Assembly: GCF_008831285.2 (NCBI RefSeq)
Contig: NC_045140.1
Span: forward strand, 23,826,131-23,890,130
DNA: 64,000 nt
From: Nymphaea colorata
Lineage: Eukaryota > Streptophyta > Magnoliopsida > Nymphaeales > Nymphaeaceae
Direction of reading: 5' to 3'
A program made the position numbers and the translations under genes. The notes below the pieces were generated by a model that saw nothing but the letters and a program-made list of their open reading frames with translations, had not been told where the DNA came from and searched no databases. Below are positions 61,351 to 64,000 of the stretch, in pieces. Position 1 is the stretch's first letter, and every line of letters starts with the position of its first letter.

Positions 61351-62931
61351 CCCTACGAACATCAACCACAACGATGCTGTCCAATATAAGCAGCAACAAT
61401 GAAGTGTCAGTTTCAGCTCATGACGGGGAGTCTTTAGCTCAATTAAACTGACAATCTTCGCTTTCAAAGGAGTGGTTAATTTTTTTTTTAGTTATAAGAA
61501 AAGTTTAAAAATTATCTCCTAACGGCTGGGTCACGAGAAAATTATATTTTATTAATAGAATCCGCGCGATGCACATATTCCCATGTGGGATGATTTATCA
61601 ATTAATCTTTTTAAAAGTTTCCTTCATTTTTAAACTTTATTGAAGTATCTTTTATGAATTTGAGCCGGAAATGTCAAACCATGTGGGCCAATCGACACAC
61701 AGGTTGGGGTACAAAGGCATTGGGCTGAAGCACACAGTTCACATGGTTCAGCCCTACTCAAGTCCACACTGCCAGTTTTGATGAAGGTAAAATACAATTT
61801 TATTGAGGCTATGTTTGATGGCCTTGAATATTGGATATAAGATATGAGATTATTTGAGATCCTCATGAATTTTCAATCAAAAAATGTGGATTTTATAACG
61901 GAATTGTAACAACCTGACTCACTCTTGATCTCGAGTCTTAGTTTGACGGATCTCAACCTGCCCCCTAACAGTTTCAATTCCAATATCAACAAAATTAAGA
62001 ACCAGAACAACCATGTAGTTAATAACCCCCTTTGTTAGATTCAAAGTTTTCCCAAGTAAAAATAATCCATGATTTTTTCAAACTAGCAGATCTCTAAGCA
62101 CAAATCCAATCCATCCAAATTGATAGTCATGAGTTTCTTTTTCTCGTTACTTCATAATTTTTTTTTTTAAGGAAAAAAGGGGCTACATGGTTGCGGTCCT
62201 TGAGGATCAATGATTTCAATTTTGCTAAAAGGCAGCTGTAGTTAGATTTAAGCATGATAGCAGTGGTATCTCTGGGGATGGGAAAAAAAATTGGAAACTT
62301 ATGCCCTCTTAGAATGAAATATCTTTCTTCGAATGACATGAGTTGTGAGCGTTAATAGTCATGAAAATCTTAAATTAAGGCATAATCACATACAATGATG
62401 TAGCTTATTAACCTCTTTCATTTCATATATATAGACAGAAATATAAGATCAAAAAATAATTAATATCTTAATAGCAAGAGAAGATAAAATGGTAACTCCC
62501 TTAAAAAAAAAAAACTCGGTTGTGTGTTACTTAATTATTTAAAAACAGGGGAGCGTGACACTTAATAATTCAATATCGAAACTAACAAAAGAGTCATCGT
62601 CTCCAAAGGAGTTTTAAATTAGAAATGCCGTTGGAAATAATATTTTTGGCCGCCGTAGCTCAGAAACCAGCGCAAAAAGCATATTCCGGATTTTGTGAAG
62701 GCGTCGAAAACAGGTGAGAAGAGCTTGATCTACAGGTTCATCATCAGGTATTAACTTGGCATGAGCAGGTGAAGCTGGTGACCGCAAGATCACAAGCTAA
62801 ACCGACTAGTCAGAGAAGGACTGGTAGTTTTCCCGCCATCTTAAGCTAACCTGAACGCCATCGCCGACCATCTTGAGTTCGCGATCAGTTTTCGCGGCGG
62901 AAGCAGCCGATTCGTCTCTGCGTTTAGGGCC

Positions 62932-63442
62932 ATGGGACCTGGCGGACCTGGTGGCCCTGGTCCTGGGTTCGGACCAGGCGGTCCGGGGCCTGGGTTCGGT
63001 CCAGGCGGCCCTGGACCTGGGTTCGGCGGCGGACCTTGGGGCGCTGGCTTCGGACCGCCTGGACCTGGGTTTGGGCCTCCTGGGTTCGGACCATGGGGAG
63101 GACCTCCGCCACCGGCTCCTTTCGGTCCGTGGGGAGGACCTCCGCCGCCCATGTTGGGTAACTTCTGGCCTGGCGGCTTCGGTTACGGCTTCGGTGGGTG
63201 CTTGCAGCAGCTGTAAGAATTCTATCGATTTCTTGAAAGAATTCGTGTGTTCATCACATGTTTCCCATACGAAAACAATTCTTTCGGAAGAATTTGAAGA
63301 ACGCGATGAATTTTGTTTTCCGTCTTTCATTTTTTTCCTGCTTTGTTTCAGGCTGCAGATAATGTGTTGTTGCTGGATCTTCGAGGCCTGCTTTGGCGGG
63401 TGCTGTCCACCCTTTGGGCCGCCACCACCTCCACCCTTCTGA
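62932..63442 (+). CDS. Small Gly/Pro-rich protein with CYSTM-like cysteine tail
   Basis: Two exons, 62932-63212 and 63352-63442, with a GT-AG intron (CT|GTAAGA ... TTTCAG|G) joining in phase for 123 aa. Residues 1-75 are almost only Gly, Pro and Phe, in repeats of GPGGPGPGF followed by PPG/PPA blocks and FGPWGGPPPP twice. A more aromatic stretch follows (FWPGGFGYGFGG), then a C-terminal end CLQQLQIMCCCWIFEACFGGCCPPFG. That end resembles the cysteine-rich transmembrane module (CYSTM), in which a Cys-lined helix follows a Pro/Gly-rich arm; such plant proteins sit at the plasma membrane and are linked to stress responses. Without the second exon the protein would end at CLQQL and lose this tail. 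The family call is by pattern only. Confidence 0.75.
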
Positions 63443-64000
63443 TCGGTTTTGAATTTTAGTGGTACGCTCTTGGTTCTTGCTTGCAATGAGATGACGATCT
63501 TGCTTGATCCCCAACTGTTCGATTCCAATTATTTGTCTTCTCCTTTGGTTTCTGGCTTTGCTGTACCATATGTAATTTCTTGTTAAATTTGACAGAAACA
63601 ATCATCTGGAATGTGTTATGTTTATCTGTAAACAATATCTGTCTGTCATGATGTACTCGAAACGACCAAATTCAGAGAAAGAATAAATTAAATGTTACAT
63701 AGTTTCATTGTTATGATACCACAGTTTTTGTTACACAGAGATTTGGAGCTGGTTTTTGCTCAAAATGTAATTGATCACCTTACTGTAAGAACCAAACGAG
63801 GACATCCATGGATTAGCTTCTGAATTTGATAAAACAGCGATCTGAAGCTTGGGTATAATTTAAGCCTTTGCTGCCACATTATTTTGAGGTCGTTCAAGTC
63901 CAAAAAATCAAGTCCTGTGCTTCTTTTCTTGAGAATCGGTAGAAATAGAGATTATTAATTCCGAGAGCTTTTTTCGACTAATATTATGATGATGCTATAT
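63443..64000. other. 3' flank of the glycine-rich gene
   Basis: No coding sequence seen. It includes the probable 3' UTR of the glycine-rich gene and then AT-rich spacer to the window end. Confidence 0.5.
63682..63687 (+). terminator. Candidate polyadenylation signal AATAAA
   Basis: The first perfect AATAAA after the stop codon of the glycine-rich gene, about 240 bases downstream, a normal plant 3' UTR length. Plant signals are loose, so this is only a candidate. Confidence 0.4.

Larger units (their letters stand above)
58320..62931. other. Divergent region between membrane-protein and glycine-rich genes
   Basis: 4.6 kb of AT-rich sequence. The first 150 bases carry (GA)n, presumably in the leader of the membrane-protein gene. 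ORFs such as 59572-59802 and 62127-62339 look random. Near 61195-61350 GAGTCGAG and CTCAAGCTC words resemble the interior of the hAT-type element at 38964-39409, without recognisable ends. The sequence becomes GC-rich just before 62932. Confidence 0.5.

Noticed and set aside
62806-63528. 240-aa antisense ORF opposite the glycine-rich gene
   Set aside because: It is open only because the GC-rich Gly/Pro repeat avoids stop codons on both strands. The Arg/Ser/Pro composition is the complement of the sense repeats.
1-64000. CRISPR arrays, operons, defence islands or other prokaryotic systems
   Set aside because: Intron-containing plant genes throughout, and no regularly spaced repeats with unique spacers. 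The tandem repeats seen are two-copy local duplications.

Overview
The window is nuclear DNA of a flowering plant. The genes are split by many short exons and AT-rich introns, the encoded proteins match land-plant families (AVT6-type transporter, plant OS-9, plant NUB1, plant MICU, serine-rich CMCSPTxHPGSFRCSLH proteins), and the spaces hold small hAT/CACTA-like transposon remnants and GA/TA microsatellites. I cannot name the species. I see no bacterial-type operon, CRISPR array, rRNA or tRNA gene.

Layout, left to right. 1-6393 (minus): 5' part of a MEMO1-family gene whose 3' exons lie outside the window; its last visible intron carries a 730-bp hAT-like insertion. 6394-9006: intergenic, with an array of hairpin repeats built on TGCCGAGGGTTT. 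9007-13603 (plus): OS-9 ER lectin, 8 exons. 13648-21716 (minus): NUB1-type UBL/UBA protein, 11 exons, with three apparent GC-AG introns; its stop codon is only 44 bases from the OS-9 stop, tail to tail. 24569-26026 (plus): single-exon amino acid transporter of the AVT6E type. 28812-33103 (minus): mitochondrial calcium uptake regulator MICU, 8 exons. 35846-36406 (plus): small SAM-domain protein. 36407-44657: gene-poor, transposon-rich. 44658-45281 (plus) and 49475-49792 (minus): two serine-rich proteins sharing one signature. 53809-58319 (minus): multi-pass membrane protein with signal peptide, 9 exons. 62932-63442 (plus): small glycine/proline-rich protein with a CYSTM-like cysteine tail.

Exon models were built by hand from splice sites, reading phase and remembered homologues. 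All complete multi-exon models (306, 557, 485, 558 and 123 aa) keep an open frame through every junction. The genes do not form one pathway. OS-9 (ER-associated degradation) and NUB1 (proteasome delivery of NEDD8/ubiquitin conjugates) are loosely related in function. The gene set (AVT6E, SAM protein, membrane protein, MEMO1) recalls two Arabidopsis neighbourhoods near At1g80510-At1g80540 and At2g25270-At2g25280, suggesting an old conserved block. The most unusual features are the clustered GC-AG introns in NUB1, the tail-to-tail overlap with OS-9, and the hairpin array at 7.6-7.9 kb.
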